This document shows positions 50,541 to 61,365 of a DNA stretch of 64,000 nt, in pieces (positions within the stretch are counted from its first letter, which is position 1; the number at the start of each line of letters is the position of its first letter). The position numbers were made by a program, and so were the translations under genes. The notes beneath the pieces were generated by a model. That model worked only from the letters and a program-made list of their open reading frames with translations. It searched no databases and was not told the origin of the DNA. The stretch lies in assembly GCA_008931825.1 (NCBI GenBank), contig QXVZ01001034.1, forward strand, positions 124,001 to 188,000, read 5' to 3'. This stretch comes from Phallusia fumigata. Its lineage: Eukaryota; Chordata; Ascidiacea; Phlebobranchia; Ascidiidae.

Positions 50541-51279
50541 AAACTAACCCGAATGCTTTGTTTTGTTAGTTTTTTGAAGTGTTGTATAATAGTTTTTGAA
50601 CACCACTGCAGTGATGACGTTGTTAATGATGCGCTGTATTATCATTTTGTTGTATTTTTTATCATTTTGTTGTGTTTTTGATCCTATTTGCTGAATTGCC
50701 AAACTTAACACACTCCAAGTGCTGTATATATATATGTGCAAGCCCACCTTTCATTCTACAATACAATACTTGATACATTCACATTGAACGACTCTACTGG
50801 TCATCTTTTCCCATTTATTGCTTATCAATGACATTTTAATAGAGTGGGGATTGGAGGACAACAGTGGCATTTTGGCTAAGTAGACAATTCCAGCCATCAT
50901 AACTCATATGTTGCAAACAACTATCATCTGATCAATGTCTTGTGATGTTGTTGAAACAGCACAAATCTTTGGTGCGTGGTCATGTTTTTTATCCTGTTGG
51001 AACTCTTTGCAATATTTGACCTTGTACAAATCGGGAATATATTTGCACTCTATGTATTGAACCGAAATTCATGAGCAATAAATCTTTTGGCGCACCCGAG
51101 ACCATAGCTGGCTCATATAGTTTCCTGTTCAAAGCATTTTCGAGTTGTTCTTATAAGGTCTATCAAACTATCCTAAAATTGCTGACCTGGTCTAATGCAC
51201 GTTAACCTGAGTAAGCAAATGTAAAAACGTTATCTTTAAAAGCTAGTAGCTGCTGTAATCTTATGTCCTTATTCCTTAC
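50541..51279. other. Gap E-F: 3' flank of E
   Basis: Begins with a segment matching the 3' flank of D (GTTGTATAATAGTTTTTGAAC, read in parts; ACCACTGCAGTGAT), then AT-rich sequence. No gene seen. Confidence 0.45.
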
Positions 51280-51781
51280 ATTATCATGATACAGGGATCT
51301 GTCATTTCTCCTTATATTGCAGCACTACGCCTAGTGTATTTTGTGTCGCATTTTTTACTTAAGTTCTCGTTCGTGAAATGACAACATGGTTCGGGGCCCC
51401 GATGGTCTTGTTCTGTCAGGTTTAAGGCAATATTGGCTCTAGTGAAAGACTAAGTTATAAAACATTTACTACTAAGCGTACGTATTTTAGCAAACAGAGC
51501 ATCGAGCAAGTGGGATGGTTCGAATTCATTGTTGGATTGCACCACTACCAAGAATTTTGAGAGGAAATCTTTTGTTATAAACCTACCACGAAATGTTGAC
51601 AGGCGCTTTTGATGTTTTCTGCTCGTGTGTCTTTGGTGACGTTTACCTTTTGTTCAGGTTTCAGTTCCTCAAACCGAAACCAGCTGACCTTACAGGTCGA
51701 AACAGTGTGCACTGTCTGCACCTCACGAAACGACCAGTTCTGGTAAAAATTAAAACATAGTGGCGATTCTGGCTGGTTAGC
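51280..51781 (+). promoter_or_regulatory. Shared 5' flank of gene F
   Basis: Contains the family elements AACAGAGCATCGAGCAAGTG and TTGCACCACTACCAAGAATT and a GGTGACGTTTACC segment also present before D and, similarly, on the B side. Confidence 0.5.
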
Positions 51782-53910
51782 ATGATTGGTAATGATGATC
51801 ACAATTGTCTAAATAACGGTATGTACACCAGATTGTATTCTAGTAATTCTGCAAGCAAAGAGTTCTGAATTTTATGGCAAAAATGTTGAAATATGGCTTG
51901 TGCACATTTATGTGCTGCAAGTAGTTAGGAAAATTTCAGTTGTGTGTTGGTTATGTTGTATTTATCCAAAGTTTGATTTATGTTGAGGCATTCGCCTGTG
52001 TACTTTTGCGTTGTGTCAAATTGCAAAAGATTCAAATATTCTTTTAACAGACGATAACGAGAGGACTCCTTTGACAGTAAGTTTGAATGGCACAAAAGTG
52101 AATGACTCGACATTTAACAGCGCTGGAAGGGATGTCCACAATCATAATTGTAAGTTAGATTATTGCATTCAAACTAAACAAACATCGCATTTATTATAAG
52201 AATGTGTTCCTCGGAAAAATGTCGCAACGGTTGTTACAAAATCGAAATTTATCTGACATACCAAGTAATCACTTTTATGCCTGTCTTGAAATTTTAGCTC
52301 CACCTTATGTTTTTTGCTGTGTTGTGACAAACATATTTTGTTTTTTAGATTGTTGGAAGTCACTTAACAAAAAGATTGTCTTCATTGTAACCTTGGCAGT
52401 CTTGATCGTAGTGGCTGCAATTGTAACCGGTGTAGTCATTACAGTCACTAGAAAACAACCTGCAGCCAATGGTACGCATTTAACTTGTCGTAATAACATT
52501 GCTCTGAAAAGCCAGTAGTGGTTTGCTTTTGTATTTCTGATTTAACTGATTTTTATGTGTGTGTTAGAATGTGCTTCGGTGAAGGACGTACCAAATAGAG
52601 AAGTTTATTGCACAAACCAGAATATGGTCGGTTCCACTTGCATGTTTTCTTGCAATGTAGGCAACCTGACACAGGTAAATTGATGTAAAACCTCCATAAA
52701 TGACAACTAAGTGTTTAGCAGTTGAACAAACACATACTTGTGTGTAGCTAAAACCCTCAGTATTAGAACTGATTTCGCTTTTCAAGTTGTAAAACGTCTG
52801 CACACACAATATCCCAAAACAACTGTAACTTAGCAACAGTCGCCCAAAAGTAAATACTAGCTTTTAAAGAGCTATTCCCTTTCGTGTACACCTTTCGTCC
52901 ATAAACCGTGGTGTCCTTCAAAGGGTCCTGACAACGTAACGTGTCTAGCAACGCAGCAATGGTCGGATAAACTTCCGGTTTGTGAATGTCCTCCATGTAC
53001 CGATGGGCCTGAGTGCCACACCATCGACTGGAACAAACTCATTACTTTCATGGTTGGTTCAGAAAAGGTCAGTAATCTCGTTCAAATTGATCCGAAAAAT
53101 AAAGGGCTTACAAACGTCAATCTTGGCAAAACAGTGTGTTCTTGACCCACAATTACTATGTTGTGTGTTGCATTTTTATCCTTGGGGGGGCGAAGCAACG
53201 CCTGAATGGGTTATGCTCGTTATGAGTTCGCCGTCGAGCAAAAAATCTGCTGCATTGCAGTTCCGTTGGATCATGTTTTGTTTGATTTTTTTCGATTTTT
53301 GAAAGTTGGTGACTTCAAATGGGTTCAATCCATCGGATTCCTCTGAGTTGAAGCAATGCCGCTTAAGTTTTTGCTCAGAAAACACAAGCGACCGAAATAG
53401 GATTAGAACCCATAACCTTGTGCACACAAGGCAGTGGCGGTCACCATTCGGCCAACTTGGCGGCAAGGTATGTTCGATCTTTAGCGCTAACAGCCAACGT
53501 GTATGTGTAAAAAGACAGCTGAAGCAACAACACTCTAGAACATTGTAAAAAATGAAACAGATGTCGGCGATGTGTTTGCAAACAAAATTAAGAAAACTTG
53601 AAAACCTGTCTTGTCAAGTTCTTACTACGTGACGTTTTGTTTTTAGTTTCATTACGGGCCACACGAAATACAATGCACAAGCATCGGAAGAATAAGATGG
53701 CATGGTTTTAAAACTGAATGGGTTTACCATGGGACGTGTACGGATGTCAACACACGAGAAACACAACAGTGCAAAAACTTGGGATCCAGCAGTGGCTCTA
53801 AGCAGCACGCGTTGGCCAATCTCATCAAAAAGGGCAAAGGTTACCCAACGCCATGCAGTGAAAAAAACTGGCTACGTAATATGGACTGTGACCAATCACC
53901 TACCAATTAA
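51782..53910 (+). CDS. Gene F: type II membrane protein, CCP plus ALF-like domain
   Basis: Exons 51782-51818, 52051-52149, 52349-52471, 52568-52674, 52924-53067, 53647-53910; 257 aa, intact, phases as in the family. The tail begins MIGNDDHNCLNN and exon 2 is almost the same as in gene D (STFNSAGRDVH variant). The membrane helix is IVFIVTLAVLIVVAAIVTGV. The CCP has all six cysteines, with M in place of T in STCMFSC. The ALF-like loop is CTSIGRIRWHGFK...GTC with the standard spacing. The last exon runs on to CDQSPTN, four residues beyond relatives. Intron 5 is enlarged by an inserted SINE. D and F share tail and helix sequence more closely than either does with E, which lies between them. Confidence 0.86.
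53190..53475 (-). mobile_element. tRNA-derived SINE in intron 5 of gene F
   Basis: Read on the minus strand: an A-box-like TTGGCCGAATGG (53444-53455), then about 33 bases later a B-box-like GGGTTCTAATCC (53400-53411), i.e. an internal Pol III promoter of a tRNA. The downstream body contains AAACTTAAGCGGCATTGC, and its distal part (around 53195-53240) resembles 43640-43690. Limits are approximate. No poly-A tail or target duplication was established. Confidence 0.5.
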
Positions 53911-54999
53911 CATTTGTGGAACTGACCGTTCAACGATCTTGTTAGTGTTAGATATTACCCCCGCTTAACACAAACTGTGTGTCAAACCGAAAACCTTAGG
54001 CTACATAAGCGGGGAACGTAACAAGACTGTTTGTCGTTCTACCAGTGTAAAACCTCACAAAAAGTACTAGTTTTTTTAGTTAAATAACTTTGTAATTTTT
54101 TCTAACGTTTCGCCCATCAGAACGATGGGCTTCTTCAGAGCAATAAAGCGAAATCGTTGCGAGCGCATGAAGAGTACGGCAAAACGTAGTGGGATACCAA
54201 GCCAAAAGTCTAACGATCAATGGTTTTTCCGCGAGACAAAGGAGGCGCTAAAATAACAGTTCATAAATATTGTTCTATAGTGGTTAACGTAGTTGGGCGT
54301 AAGAAGTCACGGAAAGCGGGGTGCAATAGTTTGCCATCATAACTTTATGAATCACTTGTATAGAAGTCTAATTATAATGTTTTTATTGACGCTCAAAGCG
54401 ATTTGTATCCTTTATTAACTTTCGGATCTGAGTACACTTTCTGTTGCAACGTTACATACGCCTACACAGCGAACCCGACAGATTGCCCTTTTCCGTTCGT
54501 TTTTTTCAGGGGATTCGAACCAGGGACGATCCCGAGAACGAATTCCGACCTTTTTTATGTCTGTGTGTGTGGCGAGCGCCTCAGTTTATTCAACCTTCTG
54601 CTCTTCTGCTCTATCATCTATTGTGTCGTATTCGCCTAATCATGCTAGAGGTAATCTTGCTTGGTCAATTCCCACCTAAGTCTCTTCGGCTTGTGGTGAT
54701 ACTTTTTTTGATCTTAATGAAACACTGCAATATTTGACGTTGTACAAATCTTGGAGATATTTGCAGAATACACGTTTTAAACCGAAACTCATCGTATCAC
54801 TATAATCCAGGGTTTCAAGGAGAGTAGCACTAAATCAAAGGCTTTTTACGTTTTCACGTGTAATAAAGCAAAAAACTCTAAAGAGAAATAACAAATGGCG
54901 CATCACCTTCCTGCCAAAGGTATTTGTGTTTGTTGCTATTATTGTTTCTAATAAACTATCGTAAAATTGCAGACCTGGTCTGAAGCATATTATTTCTTG
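53911..54999. repeat. Gap F-G: mosaic of repeat fragments
   Basis: Contains AGGCTACATAAGCGGGGAAC (about 53999; also at 58430). A hairpin-like CGCCCATCAGAACGATGGGC with CTTCTTCAGA (54110-54138) is the GAAGCCC...GGGCGAAACGTT style tail of Penelope-like or LINE elements. The B-box repeat (54480-54600) follows. The block 54360-54980 is closely repeated at 58460-59140, upstream of gene H. Confidence 0.5.
54480..54600 (+). repeat. Repeat fragment with B-box, copy near gene G
   Basis: GGATTCGAAC at 54511, then GACGATCCCGAGAACGAAT and TGGCGAGCGCCTC. Same family as 47303 and 58590. Here it is part of a larger block shared with the flank of gene H. Confidence 0.5.
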
Positions 55000-55465
55000 T
55001 TGTCCAGATGTAATATTGTACCCCAGTTGTATTTCACTCTGGCACACCTGTCGTTTCGCCTTTAGTTGTAGCGACTTGTCTGTGATATTTTGTAACGCGT
55101 TAAAATTCTTGTGTGTGAAATGACAGCATATAGTTGATTGCCCGCACGGGGAAGTGCAATGTGGTTCCACGCCACCTTGGCTGTTGTGTAGTACAAAGCC
55201 AACCCTTAAAACTTTTACTACTAAGCGTGTAAAATTCAGCAAACAGAGCATTGAGCAAGTGGAGTTGTTTTATTGGGTTTTTCAGATTGCACCACTATAC
55301 CAATAAATTAGAGAGGAAATCTTTTGTTCGAAAACTTTTGCGGAGTGTTGAAACTCGACTGGAGGTTAACTGCTCTTTACTCTAGTGTTTGTTGGTTTCA
55401 TTTACATTTCTTTATTCGAAACAACTAGTTACATGAACATTTTGGAGTGACGGTACTCTGTTAGA
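55000..55465 (+). promoter_or_regulatory. Shared 5' flank of gene G
   Basis: Has CAGCAAACAGAGCATTGAGC and AGATTGCACCACTATACCAA before the ATG, matching H (59.4 kb) and I (63.2 kb) most closely. Confidence 0.5.
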
Positions 55466-57401
55466 ATGGATAACAGTGATGATCGCAATAGTCCGATAGT
55501 CGGTAAGTACAGCAGACTGTATTTTTGTGATTTTGTAAGCAAATAGTTTTAGATTTGCTAGTTGCATTAAAATGTGCCTTGTATACATTGCTGCGTTTCC
55601 TGGAACTTGTTAGTGAAATGAAAGTCGTTTGTTGGTTAAAATGTATTTGAGACTTCGATTTTGTTGAAACATTAGTAGCTGGTGTGTTGTTTCGTTTTTC
55701 AAAATGTTTCAAGGGTATTTTTTGCCACAGACGATGACCAATCCTACCCATTGGTGGTGGGTTTCAAAAACTCAAATATCGAGAACACGACAGTCAACAA
55801 CGCAGCAAGGGACGTCAACTACACATATGCTGGTAACGCGCATGTAAAAATGTTTCCCGGAAAATATTTACAGTTTGTTTAAATTAGACCAACGCCTCTC
55901 AATTAGGCCTAGTTGGCTGCCCTTTCTGAAGAGCCGCGAAGCATTTCAAAATATTTTCATACGGGTCATTTGCAAAGTCTACAGTTCGTATGAAATTACC
56001 TTTACAGTTTAATGGTGTTTCTCAAAAATGCTCAACGTTCTCATAGTTCATTTTTTATTCCAGTTTTCCGCAATATTTTGTAGTGGCCCCGCAAAACTAG
56101 TTTTCGAAAATGGGTCGAAAGCTGGATAAGGATTGGAACCACGGAATTAGACCATGTTTAAATTTAGCCGCAATACCAAGCGATTACCTAAAATATTGAA
56201 CGTTTCATGTGTCTTTCTTGAAATATAATCTCCACTCAAGGATTTTAGCTGTGTTGTATCAAACACCCTTAACTTTTCAGATACTTGCAAGTCAGTGAAC
56301 AAAAAGCTTGTGTTCGTTGTAGTCTTGATCATAGTGTCCGCCATTGTAATCCCCACAGTGGTTTCGACAACCAGAAAACAAGCTGCTGCCATTGGTAGGT
56401 ATTTGGCTTCTCGTAATAACATTTATGTGAAAACGTAATAACTATTTGAAAGTGTTTGGCCTTCGTGAAACCAATATCACAAAATGATTTTTTGTGTGTG
56501 TTAGAATGTGCTTCGGTGAAGGACGTGCCAAATAGAGAAGTTTATTGCACAAACCGGAATATGGTCGGTTCCACTTGCACGTTTTCTTGCAATGTAGGCA
56601 ATCTAACGCAGGTAAATTGATGTAGTACCTCCATAAATGTTGGCAAAGTGTTCGTCAGTTGCATAAACGCTAACTTGTTAACCGTGTTTCTTTCCATAGG
56701 GACCTGACAATGTAACATGCCTAGCAACGCAGCAATGGTCGGATAATATTCCAGTTTGTGAATGTCCTCCATGTACTGATGGACCGAAATGCCACACAAT
56801 AGACTGGATTAAAGTCATCACATACATGGATGGTTCAGGAGAGGTGAACTTGTTTGCACAAATCCAACCGAAAGTGGGTTTAAACACAACAATCTTGGCA
56901 TTAAAATCTATTCTGTGCTAAGAATAACAATGTTTGAGCAACGTAAAGCAAATACGTGCAACTTGTTAAATATTGGTGTGTTGCGCCATGGAGCTCTCTG
57001 TGCATACGTAAAGTGAAAGTTTAGGCGACACTTTTAGGACACTAAAACTTGCCAGTGCTTTTGGTGACTGTCAACGGATCAGTACTACAGTTTAGCGTTA
57101 GCAATTTCCAAAATATTTTATCAAGTCTTTACATAATGTTTGTTCTCAGTTTTCTTACGGAGGACACGAAATACAATGTTCCAGCATCGGAAGAATAAGA
57201 TGGAAAGGGTTGAAAACAAAATGGGTTTATCATGGAACATGCACGGATGTCAATACACGAGAATCTCAGCAGTGCAGGAATTTGAAATCCAGCAGTAGCG
57301 CTAAGAAGCACGCGTTGGCCAATCTTATTAAAAATGGCAAAGATTACCCGACACCTTGCAATAAAGAAATCTGGTTGTCGGATATGAGTTGTGACCAATG
57401 A
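55466..57401 (+). CDS. Gene G: type II membrane protein, CCP plus ALF-like domain
   Basis: Exons 55466-55502, 55731-55832, 56281-56394, 56505-56611, 56700-56843, 57150-57401; 251 aa, intact. The cytosolic tail (1-55) starts MDNSDDRNSPIV and holds LVVGFKNSNIENTTVNNAAR then DVN. Its VVGF.N part is reminiscent of a RHIM core and its second part is the family Asn motif. The helix (about 56-75) is LVFVVVLIIVSAIVIPTVVS. The CCP runs about 86-140 and the ALF-like domain about 151-251, with 20 residues between the loop cysteines and a basic KGLKTKW stretch. Exon 3 is nine bases shorter than in D and F. With H and I it forms a subgroup. Confidence 0.87.
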
Positions 57402-58459
57402 ACAACCACTAAATAGTTGTGGAAATAACCGTTTAACGAGCTTGTTAGTGATTAATTTTCGCCTTGTGTCTCAACTGGATGCCAACCTGGAAATTATTGC
57501 TTGCTTGACCGGGTCTTTGTTGTGATTTTTTTTACCGTAGAATTTTTAAGTAGAATACAAGTCTTCTTGTAATATTGTTATTAATGCACTTGATGTTTTT
57601 TAACTTTCTCCAAATTGTCGCATAAAATGCAAACCTAAGTTTTAATCCACTTTTCATTGCTCAAGATGACACTGAAACCTTTGTCTATTGCTTGATGGCA
57701 TTTTGTGGATTTGGATTGTTGATTGCAAAACAACAGTGGATTTTTGGCCGAGAAGGCAATTTTAGTCATTTATACCCTTAGTTCCAAATGTCGTGTGAGC
57801 AATGTTCTTTAATTTTGTTTAACCAATTTCAACCTCTTCGGCTGGTGGTGATACTTTCTTCGATCCTTGTGAATCCTCTGCGATATTTGACGTTGTACAA
57901 ATCTAAGAGACACTTGTTAAGTGAAAATTTTAGACTGAAATCCAGTAGCAATAAACAACTTTCTGTCATATCACTATGTGCCAGGAAGTAATACTAAATC
58001 AAAGCATGATTTCCACGTATTTAAGTGTAATATGAGGAGAAATGCTGTCTTCGGCTGGTAATGTTGCTGGTGGAACAGGTAAAAAAACATTTTACCGCCA
58101 GGACAAAAATCAAACAGTTTCAGTCAATTGTCGGTTTGCAGTGGAAATAAAATCACGAGGACAGGTCAACGAACACATGTTGATATTTTCACCAATCATC
58201 GCCATCAGCCTTGACTGAAGGTTAAGCTCCGTGGCAAAATGGTAACTCACATTATTGTTTTTCAACAGTTTATTACCATTTGATAATATTTATTATGACT
58301 GCTAAAAACGGGATAAATTATTGCAAAAACGACTTTTTTTACCACTTTGTTACAACTAGTTTTGATAAAAATTGATTTCGACAGGTGTACTTTTTTCGCG
58401 ATGAATCGATGTTGTATAACCCTAAAACCATAGGCTACGTAAGCGGGGAACTTGGTTAT
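57402..58459. other. Gap G-H, first part: 3' flank shared with gene H
   Basis: 57402-58070 matches 61366-62070 closely (ACAACCACTAAATAGTTGTGG, read in parts; TTTTGGCCGAGAAGGCAATT). A small ATG-led 37-bp open segment with a donor (58042-58078, MLSSAGNVAGGT) corresponds to the exon-like piece at 62010. The rest is AT-rich. Confidence 0.5.
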
Positions 58460-59189
58460 GAATTTATGAATCAATTGCATAGAAGTCTAAATATAAGGTT
58501 GTTATTGACGCTCAAAGAGATTTGTATCCTTTTAAACTTTCGGATCTGAGTGTACTTCTGTTGCAACGTTACATACGCCTATACAGCGAACCCGACAAAT
58601 TGCCTTTTTCCGTTCGTTTTTTTTTCAGAGGGTTCGAATCCCGGACGATCCCCAGAACGAATTCCGACCTTTTTTATGTCTGTGTATGTGGCGAGCGCCT
58701 CAGTTCATTCAACCTTCTGCTCTTGTCTAATGTGTCGTATTCGCCTAATCAGGCTTGAGGTAATCTTGCTTGGTCAATTCCCACCTAAATCTCTTCGGCT
58801 TGTGGCGATACTTTTTTTGATCTTTCTGAAACACTTTGCAATATTTGACGTTGTACAAATCGAGGAGATATTTGCAGAATACATCTTTTAAACCGAAACT
58901 CATCGTATTACTATAAGGCCAGGCTTCCAAGGAGTGTAATACTGAATCAAAACAGACTTTTCACGCATTAACGTGATAATAAAGCAAAAACCTCTGAAGA
59001 GAAATAACTATCTATAGTGCTAACAATGGCGTCGCCTGAGACCATGAATTGCGCATATAGTTTGCTGCCAAAAGTATTTCTGCCATTGCTTTTACTGTAT
59101 CTAATAAACTTTCCTAAAATTGCAGACCTGGTCTGGACTATATTAACCTAAGTTAACAAGAAACGTCGGTAAGACCCGTAACATCATAC
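58460..59189. repeat. Repeat block upstream of gene H (copy of 54360-54980)
   Basis: Carries the B-box GGTTCGAATC at 58631 and the same order of segments as upstream of G, showing that the block was duplicated along with the gene. Confidence 0.6.
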
Positions 59190-59694
59190 TATAACCCAAC
59201 ACACTTCTTATGCCCCTGATATAATCTTCTACCCCTGATGTATTTTACTCTGGCACATCTTTCGTTTTTTAGTTGTAGCGACTTGTCTATGATACTTTGT
59301 AACGTGTTGAAGTTCCCGTGTTTAAAACCACAGCGTATAGTTAATTGCCCGCATGGGGAAGTACAATGTGGTTTCACGCGACCTTGACTGATATGTAGTA
59401 AAAATAGTTGTAAAACATTTACTATTATGCTTGTAAAATTCAGCAAACAGAACCCTGTGCAAGTGAAGTGTTTTATTGGCGCAATTATTACGTTGCACCA
59501 CTACAACGAAATGGAGAGGAAGTGTTTTGTGAGAAACTATACTAAGGAGTGTCGACAGTTATTGTTTTGGGTGATGCTACCTTGTTCAGGTATTCTGTAG
59601 CCGTATCGTGTGGTTTGGGTTAAGATTTAATTAAGACCTCTAACTGAAACAACCAGTTGCGTGACCATTTTTAACCTACAGTAATTCTGTCAGC
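59190..59694 (+). promoter_or_regulatory. Shared 5' flank of gene H
   Basis: Family flank with AACAGAACCCTGTGCAAGTG and GTTGCACCACTACAACGAAA before the ATG, a slightly diverged version of that in front of G. Confidence 0.45.
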
Positions 59695-61365
59695 ATGGAT
59701 GACAATGATGATCACGATGATCCGAATATCGGTAAGTCACAAGACTGTATCTATAGTTAGTGGTTGTTGTCGCGCTCAAATTAAATGTTTCCAAAAACAA
59801 AACAAAAAAAATTTTGCTGCAGGCGATGACCAGTCGAATTCATTGGTGGTGGGTTTCAATAACACAAATATCGAGAACACGACAGTTAACAACGCAGCAA
59901 GAGACGTCAACTACACATATGCTGGTAACCTGAAATGATCCCATGAAAATCATATAACCAGCGTATAAAAATGAGATCTCCGGAAAATTGTTGCATGTGT
60001 TCTTTCCAGTTTGTTTAAATTAGACCAGCGCTTCTTAATCAGCGGGGGCGCTTTTTCTTGTTTCTTTGTGGTTTTTCTGCAATATCTCATATTGGACTGC
60101 CCACCAAAAAAGGCTCAAGCTGGATAAGATTTTGAACCACTAATTTAGACTTTATATGTGTTTATTATAGCTTCAGTACCAAGTAATCACCTGAAATATA
60201 TGTATGCCTGTTTTGAATTTTGATCTCCACCGAATGTTTTTGGCTGTGTTATCTCAAACATACTTAACTTTTCAGATACTTGCAAGTCAGTGAACAAAAA
60301 ACTTGTGTTCGTTGTAGTCTTGATCATAGCGTCCGCCATTGTAATCCCCACAGTGGTTTCGACAACCAGAAAACAAGCTGCTGCCATTGGTAGGCATTTA
60401 ACTTGTCCTAATATTGTTGCCTTGAACACAGAAAACTTATTGTCTTCGTGAAACTAAACGTTTGGAACCATTATGTATATATGTGTTAGAATGTGCTTCG
60501 GTGAAGGACTTGCCAAATAGAGAAGTTTATTGCACAAATCGGAATATGGTCGGTTCCACTTGCATGTTTTCCTGCAATGTAGGCAACCTAACTCAGGTAC
60601 AAAAAGTGTTCGTCAGTTGTACAAACGCTAACTTGTAAACCGTGTTTCTTTTCATAGGGACCTGACAATGTAACATGCCTAGCAACGCAGCAATGGTCGG
60701 ATAATCTTCCAGTTTGTGCATGTCCTCCATGTACTGATGGACCGCAATGCCACTCTATAGACTGGATTAAAGTCGTCACATACATGAGTGCTTCAGGAAA
60801 GGTGAACTTGTTTGAACAAATCCGAACGAAAGTGGGTTTTTGAAACAACAATCATGGCAGTAAAATGTATTCTTGGCTCAGAATTACAATGTTTGAGCAA
60901 CGTAAAGCAAATACGCGCAACTTGTTAAACATCGGTAGGTTGCGCCATGGGGCTCTTTGTGCACATAAAGTGAAAGTTTAGGCGACACTTTCAGAACACT
61001 AAACGTTTGACGACTGTTAACAGCTCAGCGCTGAATTAATATATTTGATTTAACGTTTGACAACAATTAACAACTAATATTTGTCTCAATTTTACATGGT
61101 ATTGTGTTCTCAGTTTTATTACGGGGTGAACGAAATAGAATGTTCCAGCATCGGAAGAGTAAGATGGCGTGGCTTTAAGACGAAATGGGTTTATCATGGA
61201 ACATGTACTGATGTCAACACACGAGAAACTCAGCAGTGCAGGAATTTGAAATCAAGCAGTAGCGCTAAGAAGCATGCGTTGGCCAATCTTATTAAAAACG
61301 GCAAAGATTACCCGACACCTTGCAATAAAGAAATCTGGTTGTCGGAAATGAGCTGTGACCAATGA
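59695..61365 (+). CDS. Gene H: type II membrane protein, CCP plus ALF-like domain
   Basis: Exons 59695-59731, 59823-59924, 60276-60389, 60490-60596, 60658-60801, 61114-61365; 251 aa, intact. The start MDDNDDHDDPNI is the most acidic tail of the set. Exon 2 gives LVVGFNNTNIENTTVNNAAR then DVN, nearly the same as G, and the membrane exon equals that of G. The CCP keeps all six cysteines. The acidic linker differs (CPPCTDGPQC, with VCACP instead of VCECP). The ALF-like loop is CSSIGRVRWRGFKTKW...GTC, the most basic in the array. G and H are recent duplicates with a step of 4.2 kb. Best guess: surface receptors with different ligand-binding charge. Confidence 0.87.

Noticed and set aside
54100-54140. 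Hairpin GCCCATCAGAACGATGGGC as a transcription terminator
   Set aside because: In a eukaryotic setting this fits the conserved tail of a retroelement better. A rho-independent type terminator is not expected.
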